Below are positions 1-11,031 of a stretch of 64,000 nt of DNA, in pieces. A program made the translations under genes and the position numbers. Origin of the DNA: Nomia melanderi (taxonomy: Eukaryota; Arthropoda; Insecta; Hymenoptera; Halictidae); NCBI RefSeq assembly GCF_051020985.1, contig NC_135010.1, positions 6,818,001 through 6,882,000 on the forward strand. Direction: 5' to 3'. Below the pieces are notes generated by a model. The model was not told the DNA's origin and did not search any database. It worked only from the letters and a program-made list of their open reading frames with translations. Position 1 is the first letter of the stretch, and each line of letters opens with the position of its first letter.

Positions 1-245
1 ATTCAACGTAACAGAAACTGAATTTAATGTTCACCAAAACTGACAGTCTCTGTTACAATTTATTTAATACTTATCGTATTTTAATTTAATTTCAACTGAA
101 TTTAATGTTCGCCGAAATTAACATTTTATTACAATGAATTTAACTTTCAGTGAAGTTTTATTTTAACATGAATTGAAAATTTAGTATTCATCAGAATTTA
201 TATTTCAGTATCTTTTATTTAACAGGAGCAAGTAGTGGAAAATAA
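1..245. repeat. degenerate tandem repeat, ~78-bp period
   Basis: The phrase ACTGAATTTAATGTTC occurs near 17 and near 95, and a weaker third version follows near 173. The unit is AT-rich and diverged. It may continue to the left of the window. Confidence 0.5.
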
Positions 246-1476
246 AAATATACAAATCCGAGAATTTTCGTATTTCGAAACGGTCAGACGTGGACTAATT
301 TCAAAAGCTCTTCTTTTACAAATCAAAATATAAACAGATAAATGAAAATTTACAGTAGTTGAAGTAAAATTTTCTTAAATCTTTGTATTAGATTTAGAAT
401 TTTATAAATGAATTCTAAAGACATTTTACAAGGAAACTATTCTAACGTTTTTGCAACATGTATTTGTTAGAAAGCAAGGGTTTACAGTTTTATTAAGAAA
501 ATAGTATGTTTGGTAAGATTTATTCGTCTGTAAATTGCTTCCTCCTGACGAAATTTTAGCTAGTTGCATTAGGGATTTGAGGATGTACTGGAACGGAAGT
601 TGACCAATCGAATATGAGGCTTCTAAACTTCGTCATCAATGTCGCGCTTGCTCCATTGCGTTCTCGGAGTTTCAAGGAAGTTACGTTAAATGATCTGCAA
701 TATTGCCGAAATAGGTTCCCTAATAGAGATGTTTCACACTCAAAGGACTTCATTATCCGTACACGCTATCGGAAAAAGATTTGCATATATCACTGAGTTA
801 CCGTTATGATGATCGAAAATGCTCACAGTGTACACAAAATTAGAAATTACATCAATCACAATTTACTGAATTCCTTCAATATCATTTAAGTAATTACATC
901 AACATCTTTAATATTACATTGAAATAAAGTTAACACCTAATTAAGGAAAAAAATTAATTTAAAATTAAATTGAACTGTTTCAGTTAAATTTATTCATATT
1001 CCTATGCAATTCAAGTTATTAAATTAAAGAATAATGTAACTAAACAATATAACTGTCGATACAACTAAATAATCTTATATCAAAGAACATCTAAGGTTTT
1101 AACTTTATAATAACATTCTACAATCTTCTATTTTGCTTTCTAATTGTCAAATTGAAACAAAATTAATTGATTTAAATTATTATTTTCACAGTTCTTTGCA
1201 TCCAAATGCAATTATTTTTTATCTTGATAAAAATAAGTATATACAAAGCAGAAAAATAAAAATAATGTGAATTAATTGTTCGAGCGACAGTCAGAACACG
1301 TTAAAGAAAGATTTTGTCACATTTTAGAATGTTCAGTGTAAGTATTGAAATCATGACAAGGCTTTCGGGAAAAATTGTAAAATAAATTCGTTTTTGATAT
1401 AAGAATGAGGGACCCATCAAATCTTGAGAAATATATTGTTCCAACTTTTATAAAAACTTACAAATAAGTCCCTCTA
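246..1476. other. AT-rich non-coding stretch
   Basis: No recognisable gene or element. Small overlapping open frames near 556-796 lie on both strands and resemble no known protein. The stretch is mostly A/T runs with a slightly GC-richer patch at 560-790. Confidence 0.5.
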
Positions 1477-1480
1477 ATAG

Positions 1481-1500
1481 CTCAGTAGTTTTAATGTTAA
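1481..1500. mobile_element. possible end fragment of the TTAACACTAGAAC-type element
   Basis: CTCAGTAGTTTTAATGTTAA resembles the right end (CGGTAGTTCTAGTGTTAA) of the elements at 3122-3346 and 31676-31902. No partner end is found upstream, so this is at most a relic. Confidence 0.25.
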
Positions 1501-2355
1501 ATTTCTTCGGAAATCATTCCATCACGCATCAAGCATTAATCCATGCATGATTTGACGGAACGCAGAGTTTTCGCGTTTCACGAAGTTTGAACGATTTTTG
1601 GAAGTCGGCTGACGTATGGCGGAAAATTACAGTCGTTGTAGCGGACAGTATTTGTCCGTGACAGACGCATTCACCGAATTTTCTTCGGAAGAGGGAAAGC
1701 TTCCCGAGGAAAAGGAGAATGTAGAAGGTTCGTGGCCTTTAAAAGTTGTCTTGTTTATCAGTCTCACAAGGAGTTAATCGACCGTTCGAAATTATATAAA
1801 TATGTACCACGGGGGTATCGTTGTTCTATGCGACAGACTATTAAAAGCTCGATCAAAGAGAAGAAAACAGGCTTTCATGTACAGTAATCGAATACATGAA
1901 AGTATTGCTCGTTTATTTTCGTTATAAAGCTCATACAGCAGACGCTTATTCATCTAATATATAAAATTTGACTTCTTACGTATCAAATATAATGCAGGGC
2001 TATCTTTACATTCACCGTGCAACTTTAATTAAGACCCAAAAGCTTCATAAATATGAAACTTTCAAATTAACCATTCCTTCAAGCAACTTTCTAATGAAAA
2101 TCCTATCAAAATCAATTGATTAAATTCTCAGAAATTCAATCTAAAATTAAAGACTTTCAAAAGCTTCACAAATATACTTGTCACTTTGAAAACAACCGTT
2201 TTAAGTACCAACGTTCTATTTGAAATTCTATGAAGCTTAACCAACTAAATTCTAATAAACTCAATTTCAAAGTTCGAAATTTCATTAAAGTATACTCTCT
2301 TAATATAATCAAGGGAGAATACATTTTCTGTGAAGTTTGTCATTGTAAAAGAATT
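1501..2355. other. AT-rich non-coding stretch
   Basis: A modestly GC-richer patch lies at 1545-1730; the rest is AT-rich with loosely repeated AAATTC/ATCAA words. The 74-codon frame at 2230-2454 is compositionally random and runs into the inverted-repeat arm at 2356, so it is not treated as a gene. Confidence 0.45.
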
Positions 2356-2465
2356 CGGTTATTATACATGATCACCACTAAGTTTGGTAAATGTGATGAA
2401 TTCTTGAATATTTATCAAATTAACCGGCGAGTTTATACAATTCCCAACTCGTAATGGCGAATGTG
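2356..2465 (+). repeat. left arm of a ~110-bp inverted repeat
   Basis: Read on +, this arm matches the reverse complement of 2947-3058 at high identity. Shared words include AAGTTTGGTAAATGTGATGA and CTTGAATATTTATCAAATT. A 481-bp unique spacer separates the arms. Repeated TCACATT(C/T)ACC words in and beside the arms suggest an older short-period repeat. It could be a foldback element or two inverted copies of a dispersed repeat. Confidence 0.7.
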
Positions 2466-2946
2466 ATAAATATCTTGACCGATTGAGCCAGTAGAATACA
2501 GCGCAGTTTTTTGAGCAATACTAGACAGAAGGTTAGTTTTTCGTTGGACATTATAACACAAGAGGCTGTGAATAACAATATTTTATAATTTACAATAAAA
2601 AATTCAATAAATGGCTATTTTAAGTCACATGGATGTAGCCTGAACGAAATTTGAATAAGGGACTGACATGTTCTGTCAAATGAAAGACCTAAGTAGAGAA
2701 AATAATTTTATTATTAGAACTTGTACAAAACAGTTACATATCGAAAACAAACTAAACCTATATTCTAGAGAAAAAAACATTTTTCCAAATAACGTTTATT
2801 GCTACCACTACAAATTATTAAATATTTTAAGTTTACTTATTTAGACGTATTAGACTGTCATTACATTTGGAATTACAAAGTTTGCTAGACTTTTCGAAAA
2901 AGTCCGATCGCGACACGTGCGCGTTCGCTGCTCGCCAAAGACTTTT
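2466..2946. other. spacer between inverted-repeat arms
   Basis: Unique AT-rich sequence with no ORF of note. A GC-richer patch with CpGs lies at 2905-2940, just inside the right arm. Confidence 0.4.
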
Positions 2947-3058
2947 CACATCCGCCATTACCAGTTGAGAATTATATAAACTCGCCGGTGAATTTGATAA
3001 ATATTCAAGAATTCATCACATTTACCAAACTTAGCGGTGATTATATATAATAACCGGC
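2947..3058 (-). repeat. right arm of the ~110-bp inverted repeat
   Basis: Reverse-complement partner of 2356-2465. Its outer end runs into further CACCG/TCACATTCACC words up to about 3095, shortly before the TTAA element at 3122. Confidence 0.7.
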
Positions 3059-3121
3059 AATTGTACACAATCACCGGATTAATCACATTCACCGTAACAT
3101 ATACATATAATATCCGACGTT

Positions 3122-3346
3122 TTAACACTAGAACCACCGCGGATTTAAAACGGTTGATATGTAATCCCTATAAAAATTGTAACAATAAATTATTTTCGGT
3201 TTCCTCAAACATTCATTATAGTATTCAAGTGAAGCTACTTATTTTCAAGTTCATTTCAGATATTCAATGCTTTTAAGATATCAATAATTCCAAAACAAAA
3301 CAATCGACACCAATCATTTTGACTGGCACGGTAGTTCTAGTGTTAA
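3122..3346. mobile_element. piggyBac-like (TTAA) MITE, TTAACACTAGAAC family
   Basis: The left end TTAACACTAGAACCACCGCG and the reverse complement of the right end, TTAACACTAGAACTACCGTG, agree at 18 of 20 positions. TTAA at both outer edges fits a TTAA target-site duplication, which is typical of the piggyBac superfamily. At 225 bp it has no transposase, so it is non-autonomous. Relatives lie at 31676-31902 and 33158-33541, with fragments at 42700-42755 and 44245-44341, sharing an internal block around CCCTATAAAAATTGTAACAA. The superfamily call rests on the target site only. Confidence 0.8.
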
Positions 3347-3371
3347 TCAGTTATACTTCCTTGATTAATTT

Positions 3372-3852
3372 TGTAGTATCTAGAATATTTATTGTAGGAT
3401 GAATGGTTTGTTGTGCGTGCGTAAGGGCGACCAGGTCGTATTGCGACGGACCGGCGCCGGGATGTTTGGAAAATAGTGTGACTGCGTTTAGACAATCTCG
3501 AGTGGCTGAAAGAATGCGAGGAAGAGTGTCTGGAACTGAGCGACTGGACCGTGAGAAAAGCGTGTACGCGACTGCGTGAATCTTGACTATGGACGAAAGA
3601 TGCGAGTGAGAAGGGTGCAAGGGTGAGAAAGACAGAGCGAATGGGGGTGTGTGTTAAAAGCGAGTGGAAATGCGTGCATGGGGACATTTTGGTGAAAGAC
3701 AGCGGAGAACATTTTTGTGCGTGATAGAGAGTCGTGTGTTGGCCTTCGTGGTATTAAGTTGTATTTTTACGTGTTGTCCATATTGTTTCCTAATTCTCTT
3801 TTTACTGAAGATCCACCTTTTCAATATCTATAATAATAGTAGCCCCACTATA
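3372..3852 (+). mobile_element. 5' LTR of a truncated LTR retrotransposon
   Basis: This 481-bp block is repeated at high identity, in reverse orientation, at 15151-15640. The two copies share ends TGTA(G/C)TATCTAG and CACTATA, and similarity stops at both edges. The LTR begins TG but ends TA rather than the canonical CA; its first and last six bases are imperfect inverted repeats. A primer binding site follows 4 bp downstream, so this is a 5' LTR on the + strand. Two overlapping minus-strand frames of 89 and 114 codons inside it recur in the other copy because the DNA is shared; they are not genes. No pol-like sequence follows, so the body is lost. Confidence 0.85.
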
Positions 3853-3856
3853 AAAT

Positions 3857-3874
3857 TGGGGGCTCGTCCGGGAT
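3857..3874 (+). other. primer binding site, tRNA-Pro type
   Basis: TGGGGGCTCGTCCGGGAT is an 18-base match to the primer binding site complementary to the 3' end of tRNA-Pro, known from murine-leukaemia-type retroviruses. It lies 4 bp after the LTR end, the expected place for priming minus-strand DNA. It fixes the orientation as + and shows that the LTR is the 5' one. Confidence 0.85.
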
Positions 3875-3979
3875 CACTATAATTTTTATAATGAGAAACG
3901 CGGTCAACGAGCGTCCAGTCGATTTAGTTCAGCAGCTGCAGAAGATCCAGCGAGGACAGTGTCGGGAAGCCAAGCTTTG
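3875..3979 (+). pseudogene. retroelement leader and possible gag start remnant
   Basis: Just past the primer binding site, an ATG at 3891 opens a short + frame (beginning MRNAVNERPVDLVQQ) that stops at 3978-3980. The position is right for a gag start, and the polar, Gln-rich start would suit one, but it resembles no family clearly. Where element sequence ends and host DNA begins is not visible; it lies somewhere between here and about 4200. No protease, reverse transcriptase or integrase motifs follow. Confidence 0.35.
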
Positions 3980-4887
3980 AAGTTTCGCTTTCTTCCGCGG
4001 CGGCTTCTGAAATTCCCGAACAGCTCTGTTGTTGCGAATAGCTGTGTCACCGTGAATGTGGTAAACGGCGAAGCCACGGTCCGCCCTCCTTTCGCTTCCG
4101 GCAACTCCGATACCAGAAGTTCCCGCAGAATTTATTCGTCGGGAACATCGGTACGTTAAACCCGATGAAATCTTCGCGATGGATAGCCGAACAAAACGCG
4201 TGAAATTGGTTTGGCGTCTTCGACTTTCCATCGAGATATTTGTAAATGGATTTCATTGAATATTGAATAGCTGCTATTTTAATTAAATTTTGGATATATA
4301 CACTTCGTCTATCGTGTTGTATAAATTGCATTGCTTGTGGAGTTTAAATGAATCGCCTGCAGTGTTTGTTTATCCGATACACTTTATAATTTAATTATCG
4401 ATGAATTGTTTGAATGCGATGTTTACGTTTTGAAAGTTTATTTAGTATATTCTAAATGATTGTATATTTAATGAGGTTCAATTTTTTATTGCAAGCGATT
4501 GTTTGTGTGAAAGTGGAATCGTTTAAATTAAATTTATGGAAATTAGAGATCAGAATGGAAAGAATTCGTTGAATGTTATTAAATATTTCGTTTTATCGTG
4601 GAATAATTTTTTTTATAATATACGTCATTTGAATTGAACAGAGAGCTGGGAGATGTATTGAATTCGAGAGGGGAATAAAATAAAATCGTGCGCCGAGTTT
4701 AATAATGTTTGCATCTCAGTTTTAATTTAACAAATCTTCCTTTGAGAAAAAGTTAATATAACGAAAAGACTGTTTGTTAAATGAAAAGAAACAAATAATT
4801 ATGATAATCACAAGTTTATAAAGTTTTCAGTCTCCTTCATCAAAATGTTACTAATTAAAATCAAAGTACTATAAGACCATTTCGAAG
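3980..4887. other. GC-richer patch then AT-rich non-coding DNA
   Basis: From 3980 to 4200 the sequence is CpG-containing and open in several frames on both strands (66-100 codons), none recognisable. It may still be internal retroelement sequence or the host side of a deletion junction. From 4200 onward it is plain AT-rich DNA. Confidence 0.4.
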
Positions 4888-5395
4888 ATTTAACACTTTT
4901 AAGACATCAATAATTGCAAAACAAGAAAACTCCGACCGTCATTTTAAAGACAACAGTAGTCCTATTATTAAAAGTACTTCGATCTTATCAAACACCATAA
5001 ACATCCCAAAAGAGAACAAGTAGAATAACGATGTAAACAGAAGGGAATGCAGAAATGATTGCATAGATGGAAGCCTTTTCTTTGAACACCAGAACTACTA
5101 CTACATAGTAGTTTACTATTAGTTACCACTATTGTATAGTACATTATTACATTATATTCATTGCAACATTCAAGTGAAACAATTTATCTTTAACATCATT
5201 TGAAACATTCAACACTTTTAAGACATCAATAATTGCAAAACAAGAAAACTCCAATCGTCATTTTAAAGACAACACCAATTCAATTATTAAAAATACTTCA
5301 ATCTTATCGAACAACATAAACATTCCAACAGAGAACAGATAGAATAACGATATGAACAGAAAGGAATGCAGCAACGAGTGCATAGATGCAAGTTA
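4888..5395. repeat. 319-bp-offset tandem duplication of MITE-like sequence
   Basis: AACACTTTTAAGACATCAAT starts at 4892 and again at 5211. Similarity continues for about 185 bp in each copy (to about 5077 and 5395), including TTGCAAAACAAGAAAACTCC and GAATAACGAT. The shared block resembles the interior of the TTAACACTAGAAC elements (near 3265-3300), so a MITE fragment appears to have been duplicated with flanking DNA. Confidence 0.7.
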
Positions 5396-5439
5396 AAAAA
5401 TTTTCTTCGGTTAAAGACAGAGGAATTCAGTTGATACCG

Positions 5440-5850
5440 CTTTTCGTTAGACCGGATGCGTAACGTACAGCGATATAAAAGGTAGCCCGGTGCCGCGAGT
5501 GTCACAGGGACGGCAAATCGGATTTTACGGTCGAGATCCGCGAGAACCTCAATTACGGTACTAATCCCTGAAATACGTTTAGCCTACCAGCGCGCGAGCC
5601 GGGCTCGTCTTTGTTTTATTTCCTTGCCTTTTAGCTTGCCTCCCCGTAGCCGCACGATTAATTTCGACACTCGGCCGGCCATCGCTTCCGGTTCGATCCG
5701 TTGGATCCGTTATCCGGGTTTAAGACGATAAATCGTCGGGTTCGATTGGAGAAAACGGGTCAATTGAGTCGCGCTCATCCTTTGTGATTTAAGTCGCTTT
5801 AAATTCCCGATTTCGCGACTGAGGTAAAATCACCGGACCGGTATTTACGG
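5440..5850. other. GC/CpG-richer unique island
   Basis: Clearly GC-richer than its surroundings, rich in CG dinucleotides, with no long frame and no repeat match within the window. Such islands in AT-rich insect DNA often mark regulatory sequence or promoters, but nothing here identifies a start site. Confidence 0.35.
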
Positions 5851-6930
5851 CGTTCTATGGATATTCTTCATTCTGTAGGGTGCGTAAACGTTGCAGTGAT
5901 ATTTATACGAACTTTGACCTTCCCTTTCTTTTACTCTTAATACCTCAATTCCATTTTCTACCCTCTTTTATTATGAATATTTGAATTTTCCTTTTTACCT
6001 GCTTCCAATATCGGATTTTCTCTTCTATTATTAATACTTTAATTCCTTGCTCTACTCTCTGTCGTAATAAATATTTGAGTTTTCGGTTTTTGTTTTTAAT
6101 ATTGGAGCTTAAGGTTTTCTCTTCTTTAACAGGAAGCTTTGAATTTTGTTTCTTTATTATTTATATTTGGTAGTAGAAGGTTTTATGACTTCGTTGAATT
6201 TATTACATGGCGATTATCAGTGGTATTTTGGGTAACTAATAAATATTTGAATTAGTGTATTATAAGATTTGTGACAACGAAATTAGAACTCTAGATATCT
6301 CACGGACAGTTATCACGAATAACTGTTCCACAAAGATCAATACTATCTAACCGGCATATTACTAGCAATCAAATTCCAAGATTGAAATTATTTTCGGTGC
6401 CAGCCCAGTAAGATTAATTACTATCATAACCCACATTCAAGCTTCAGCACCAAAATTATTCTGACCATTGATCGATAATGGCCCTTCGAAAAGCGAACTG
6501 TTTAAAGAAAGCTGATTGAAACGAGAGCTCTCATTTAGGAGGGAATTCTTTACGCTTTCGCTTTCAAAGGTGGAATCTCCATTTCAATCCTCTTCCTTTC
6601 CTCGGAATGATATTTGCTCAGCAGAAAATTGCGAGTCCGAGAATCTTCTCGTGTTTTCACGTTACATCCACATCGTCGAGCCATTCTGTTCGGTTTCTGT
6701 GCGCTGGAGGCTATGTTAGGCGAAAGATCTTGAAAATACGGAATGAAGAGTTACTTTAAAGGAAATTAAATTTTTCAATGTAACGTAGATATTGAGTGGT
6801 TTATTAATAGTCTATTAATAGTTAGTAGTAGATTTATTGATGTAGGCGATAATTAATATTAATATTAATTTTAATAGATAGTAACTTATATTAATATAAA
6901 TTTCAGTAGATAGTAATTGATATTGATATT
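5851..6930. other. non-coding DNA with T-rich and TTAATATTAA-rich parts
   Basis: A pyrimidine-rich stretch (5930-6180) is followed by unique sequence. From 6800 to 6930 there is a short-period AT repeat built from ATAGTAATTGATATTGATATT-like words. The same words resume at 7427-7462 after the LTR, showing that the LTR inserted into this repeat. Confidence 0.45.
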
Positions 6931-6935
6931 AATTT

Positions 6936-7421
6936 TGTTCCGGCACGGTTTATTTAGTTTAGACATAGCTATCGGTGCGAAAAGATTTATAGCATGACCA
7001 ATTCTGACCGCTCATGTCTAAGCACAGTAATAAGTAAATTTTGGAAGCATTTTATTGCTAGCTGCAATCCTTAGATCCGATGTCATAAATGACCAGCTGT
7101 CGAAGCTAACATATCATAAAAAAGCGGCAGCTTTTCTCTCTGTATTTTTATATATATAGAGAGACATTGAGACAGATAGACAGACAGACATACATCACAA
7201 GTTCATTACTAATCAAGCTGTACTCACTGGACAACATACACACCTTAACATTTGTAAACATATACACATTCCTTTCACTCAATATTAAACAAATACAGTC
7301 CACTATCGAACGAGAAAAGGAGAAGCCTTTTTTCATCACATCCATTTCACACAAAGTTAATTCGGCGTGTGAAAGTGTTATGACACGTCCACTAATACTG
7401 CCTGGACAGCGTGCACGAACA
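6936..7421 (+). mobile_element. probable solo LTR (BEL/Pao- or Gypsy-type)
   Basis: A 486-bp block starts TGTTCCGGC and ends GCACGAACA, with perfect 5-bp terminal inverted repeats TGTTC/GAACA. The flanks AATTT (6931-6935) and AATGT (7422-7426) fit a 5-bp target duplication with one change. It interrupts an AT short-period repeat that continues on both sides. At 7291-7310 it shares AAATACAGTCCACTATCGAA, with one difference, with the solo LTR at 30631-31171 (31093-31112), in the same orientation; this links two diverged LTRs. A GACA microsatellite lies at 7170-7192. The 68- and 89-codon frames here are chance. Confidence 0.6.
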
Positions 7422-8479
7422 AATGTTAATAGATAGTAATCGATATTAATATTAATTTCAATAAAGAAAAGTTAATAAATATTCTAACTATAATAAATAA
7501 TAATTAATACAATTCTAATTACAAGAAACAATAGCCAGTATTATTAGGCTTCTGATAAGGTACTGTCAATTCTTTAGCTTGTAATAACAAACACTTCACA
7601 ATGCACACATAAATACCAAACAGACAGAACACTTTTCATTCCACTATCATCCAAAGAGACAAGCGTAAAAGCATACAATCGCAAGAGAAAGAATTCGAAG
7701 AAGGGAAATGGGTCGTTTATTCAATCGGGTTAGCAAGTCCTCACCCTTCTTCTCGGACAGCGATACTGACACGGAAATTGCTGTTTTTCCGTGCACAGGT
7801 CGCCATCGGATTTCGAATTAAAAAGCGCACGTCAACTCGTGATACCTTGTTCTCTTTCACTGAAAAGACCCGATCTCAGTGCGTACCTCCTGAAGCAATA
7901 AAGTTCTTCAGAATCGATTAAAAAAAATGAATAAAAACATCATCCCCTTCAAGATATTGGAAAGGAAGTGCATATTTTCCTTTGGTTTCGGAAAATATTT
8001 GGTTCTTTGCACTCCGGAGACACTTGAGACCGATAAAGTCGAGAATGTTCAAGTCCCGAGGACGTTATTGGCTCCTCGAGCAATAAGATTGATTTTATCG
8101 CGGTCGAGGATTTGTTGATAATGAACGGAAAATCGAGGGAGATGTCACGGAAGCGATCTAGACGATCGGAGACGTTCGATTCGATTGGAAGTTTCTTATC
8201 TCCCTTTCGAACATAGGAAAGCTATTTAAACTTCCTCGTCCTCTCTTTGATATTCGTGTTTTTACTTCTGTTCAATGGTAACGAGGTAATCGACATATCT
8301 GAATTCTATTCTGCGCGAAATGTTTGGGAGAAAGTATTTTTCTTCGAGTTTTATTTCTTTGTTGGAGTGTTTCTTAGATGGTGTCTAGTCGTAGGTATTG
8401 TTGGTTATAGGAAACTGAATGACTTTATAGTAACTCTTTAATATTTAATTTGCACAATGATAGTTTCGATATTTTAAAT
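7422..8479. other. unique non-coding DNA
   Basis: The AT repeat resumes at 7427-7465, followed by AT-rich sequence. A moderately GC-richer part lies at 7690-8220. The 63- and 64-codon frames near 7927 and 8247 are not recognisable. Confidence 0.45.
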
Positions 8480-8895
8480 ACATTTGGAAAGGAGTAACTG
8501 AATTGTTCGATTAATTTGACATTGTTGTAATTTATAGACACCTCTTGAATTCAAAGGAATATATAAAAATACATCAACTATTTTTCTAATTTAATCATTT
8601 TTATGCGTTTGAATATAATCAATACTAATATTCCTAAATCCTTTACGTTTATACTTTATTTTTATTTTTAATTTGAAAAGGAATAAATAAATTGTTTGAT
8701 TAATTTTACATTGTTCTGATTTATAAATACCTCTTGAACCTAAAGTAGTATATAAAAATACAACTATTTTTCACTGTTTACTTAATTATAAAAAGGATAT
8801 TAATTTAATCATTTTTCTAAGTTTGAATATAACCAATAGTAATATTCTTAAATCCCTTGCGTTTATATTTTATTTTTATTTTTAATTTAAACAAT
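8480..8895. repeat. tandem duplication, ~190-215-bp unit
   Basis: TTGTTCGATTAATTTGACATTG at 8503 recurs as a variant at 8692. Downstream phrases repeat in order up to ACGTTTATACTTTATTTTTA (8645) and its variant near 8860. The second copy carries about 27 extra bases near 8775-8800, which shifts the offset. Confidence 0.7.
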
Positions 8896-10080
8896 CTTTT
8901 ACGGCGTAAATATTGTGTCAATGAAAAATACTTGTTCACTTTTGACACACGTTGCGCAAAATCAATTGCCATTGTTCAAACAGATTACACGTAGGTGCTC
9001 GACTGTTTATTTCCCACTGTCGTTCAAACAACCCTTTATGTCTTTTCGTGTTGCAAAAGGTATTATCAAAATGTTTAAATGAGAATAGCTCAGATGAAAT
9101 TCATTTAATACAGAACCTGCTTCTAGAGGTATTTTCGACAATTGTTCGTCCGTATCCGCTCGTTAAATTCACAAATGTATTATAAAACATTATTCGCGAA
9201 GTTTTAATACGCGGAAGTTTATACGAACTCGAATGAAATTCAAATGCGAGCAGCGCAAAAGTACAGTCCTATTTATTATTATTATAAAATAAATTCCATC
9301 GTTTTATTAGTCCCTGACAAGCTCGCCTTGACTGAAGGGAGAATCAAATAAAAATTCGATTTTAAAATCCTCTTTACAAAGCTAGATTCGAAAAATTCAT
9401 CTCTCATTAGTTTCTTGTCTGCACGCAATATTTCGTAGAAATAATTCATCACTGCAAGCTGAACAATCATATTTTCAGTGGAAAAACTGAAAATATGTAC
9501 ATTCTTATAACATAAGTTTCTATACAATTTGTAGGTGAATGATAATGATAAATTAATAATAAAAGATAAACGTAAGTATACATTCTTATAAATGAATTTA
9601 AAGAAATTGAGATTACAACGAAATTTTTGTTTATTAGAAACTTTGTTTTATTTTATTTTATTTTGTAAGAAACATAAGATCGAGAATGTTGTGCATTCAT
9701 AAAATGCACAGTTTAATCGTGGAACAATGCTGTGTGGTGTCTTTTATTTCCTTTTCGTTTTTAGATTGAAATTATCCCGAGTGATCAGACATTTTTTTTA
9801 CGACGCTGTATATTGTGGAATCTTTATTTTCCTCCGCCTCCGTACAGTTCGCGTTGTAATAAATCTTAGTCAGGCGGAGACGAATACAAATCCTACACCC
9901 ACGAGCGTAGATATAGTTTGCCTAGCAACGAATGGAAACAGGAATCGTATTAAGCATTTTCCTTTGGATACACGAGTTTGATAGCGTTCGATGGCTGCTT
10001 TATATACATCTGATTCTACATTTATGTGAAATTGTATGCACCACCATGGTTTCACCAGTGGTGAAGGGTGTTGCAATTAT
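8896..10080. other. non-coding DNA
   Basis: AT-rich with scattered short frames (60-85 codons), none with recognisable domains. A slightly GC-richer part lies at 9830-10070, where 84- and 68-codon frames oppose each other on the two strands. Confidence 0.45.
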
Positions 10081-10400
10081 TTAAATTTAATAAATAAATT
10101 TTTATAATTCTAAATATTAAATTTAAAATATTAATTTAAAAAATTTTGAATTTTAAATATTACATGTAGATTTTTATGTATGGATCTCGGATTATTTAAA
10201 AATAAGTTTTATATACACGTCTCTGATTATTTAAATATGGATTTTTATGTATAAATGTCTTTATATACATTTATTATTTATAAATAATTATTATTTATAA
10301 ATTTTTATATACAAATTTTATTTATATACAAATTTCTATATACAAATTTCTATGTGTTTAAATTTACACTTGAAAGAAATTATATTTTATAAGTCAACAA
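10081..10400. repeat. AT-rich low-complexity tract
   Basis: Near-continuous variants of ATTTTTATATACAAATTT. The words TATACAAATTTCTATATACA repeat at about 16-bp spacing near 10315-10350. Confidence 0.55.
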
Positions 10401-10739
10401 TATTTAATAGACTTTTTTAATAGAAAGGTTTCATGTATTGGGTAACTATCTTTAAATGTACCTGAATGCATGGATTAGTATTCATAAGATGTAAATGCGG
10501 TAGGTTATGAACGGATGTAGTAACCGACTCTTATTCAACGTCAAGCGTGTCTGATGCATATTCGAATTTCGTCATTTCGGAAACGGAATGTCGCACGAGA
10601 AAACATTATTTTGCAGTTTCAACTTATTTCTTCTTCAGTAGAATCAGATCTTGATTTTCAAAGTTGTATGAGTTATTAAAATTATGGTTAAAATGAAATT
10701 TTCGTTTTTATTGGATTGCATGTAAAATGAATTGATGAT

Positions 10740-11031
10740 TTACAATGATTCTTTTTTCTTTTGATTAATGCTTCTTGTTATTTATTTTTCGATTAATGAT
10801 TCTTATTATTTATTTCTTAATTAATGATTCTTATTATTTATCTCTTGATTAATAATTTTTATTATTTATTTCTCGATTAATGATTCTTATTATCTATCTC
10901 TTAATTACTGATTCTTATTATTTATTTTTCGATTAATGATTCTTATTATTTATTTCCCAATTAAAGATTTTTATTATTTATGTGTTTCTTGATTAATGAT
11001 TCTTATTATTTATCTCTCGGTTAAAGATTCT
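10740..11031. repeat. 28-bp minisatellite, ~10 copies
   Basis: Unit close to GATTCTTATTATTTATTTCT followed by CGATTAAT. The anchor ATTAATG recurs at 10764, 10792 and 10820, exactly 28 bp apart, and on to about 11030 with point changes and one 2-bp expansion. There are no unique spacers between units, so this is not a CRISPR array. Confidence 0.85.

Noticed and set aside
3343..3687. Minus-strand frames of 89 and 114 codons that recur at 15313-15676
   Set aside because: They recur only because both lie in copies of the same LTR, read antisense to the element's primer site.
5686..5705. GGTTCGATCC as a tRNA T-loop
   Set aside because: Flanking bases do not form a 5-bp T stem, and no D arm, anticodon arm or acceptor stem is found upstream.
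10740..11031. Regular 28-bp repeats as a possible CRISPR array
   Set aside because: No unique spacers; units abut directly, and the DNA is eukaryotic. The 32-bp (21.7 kb) and 62-bp (29.1 kb) arrays are rejected for the same reason.
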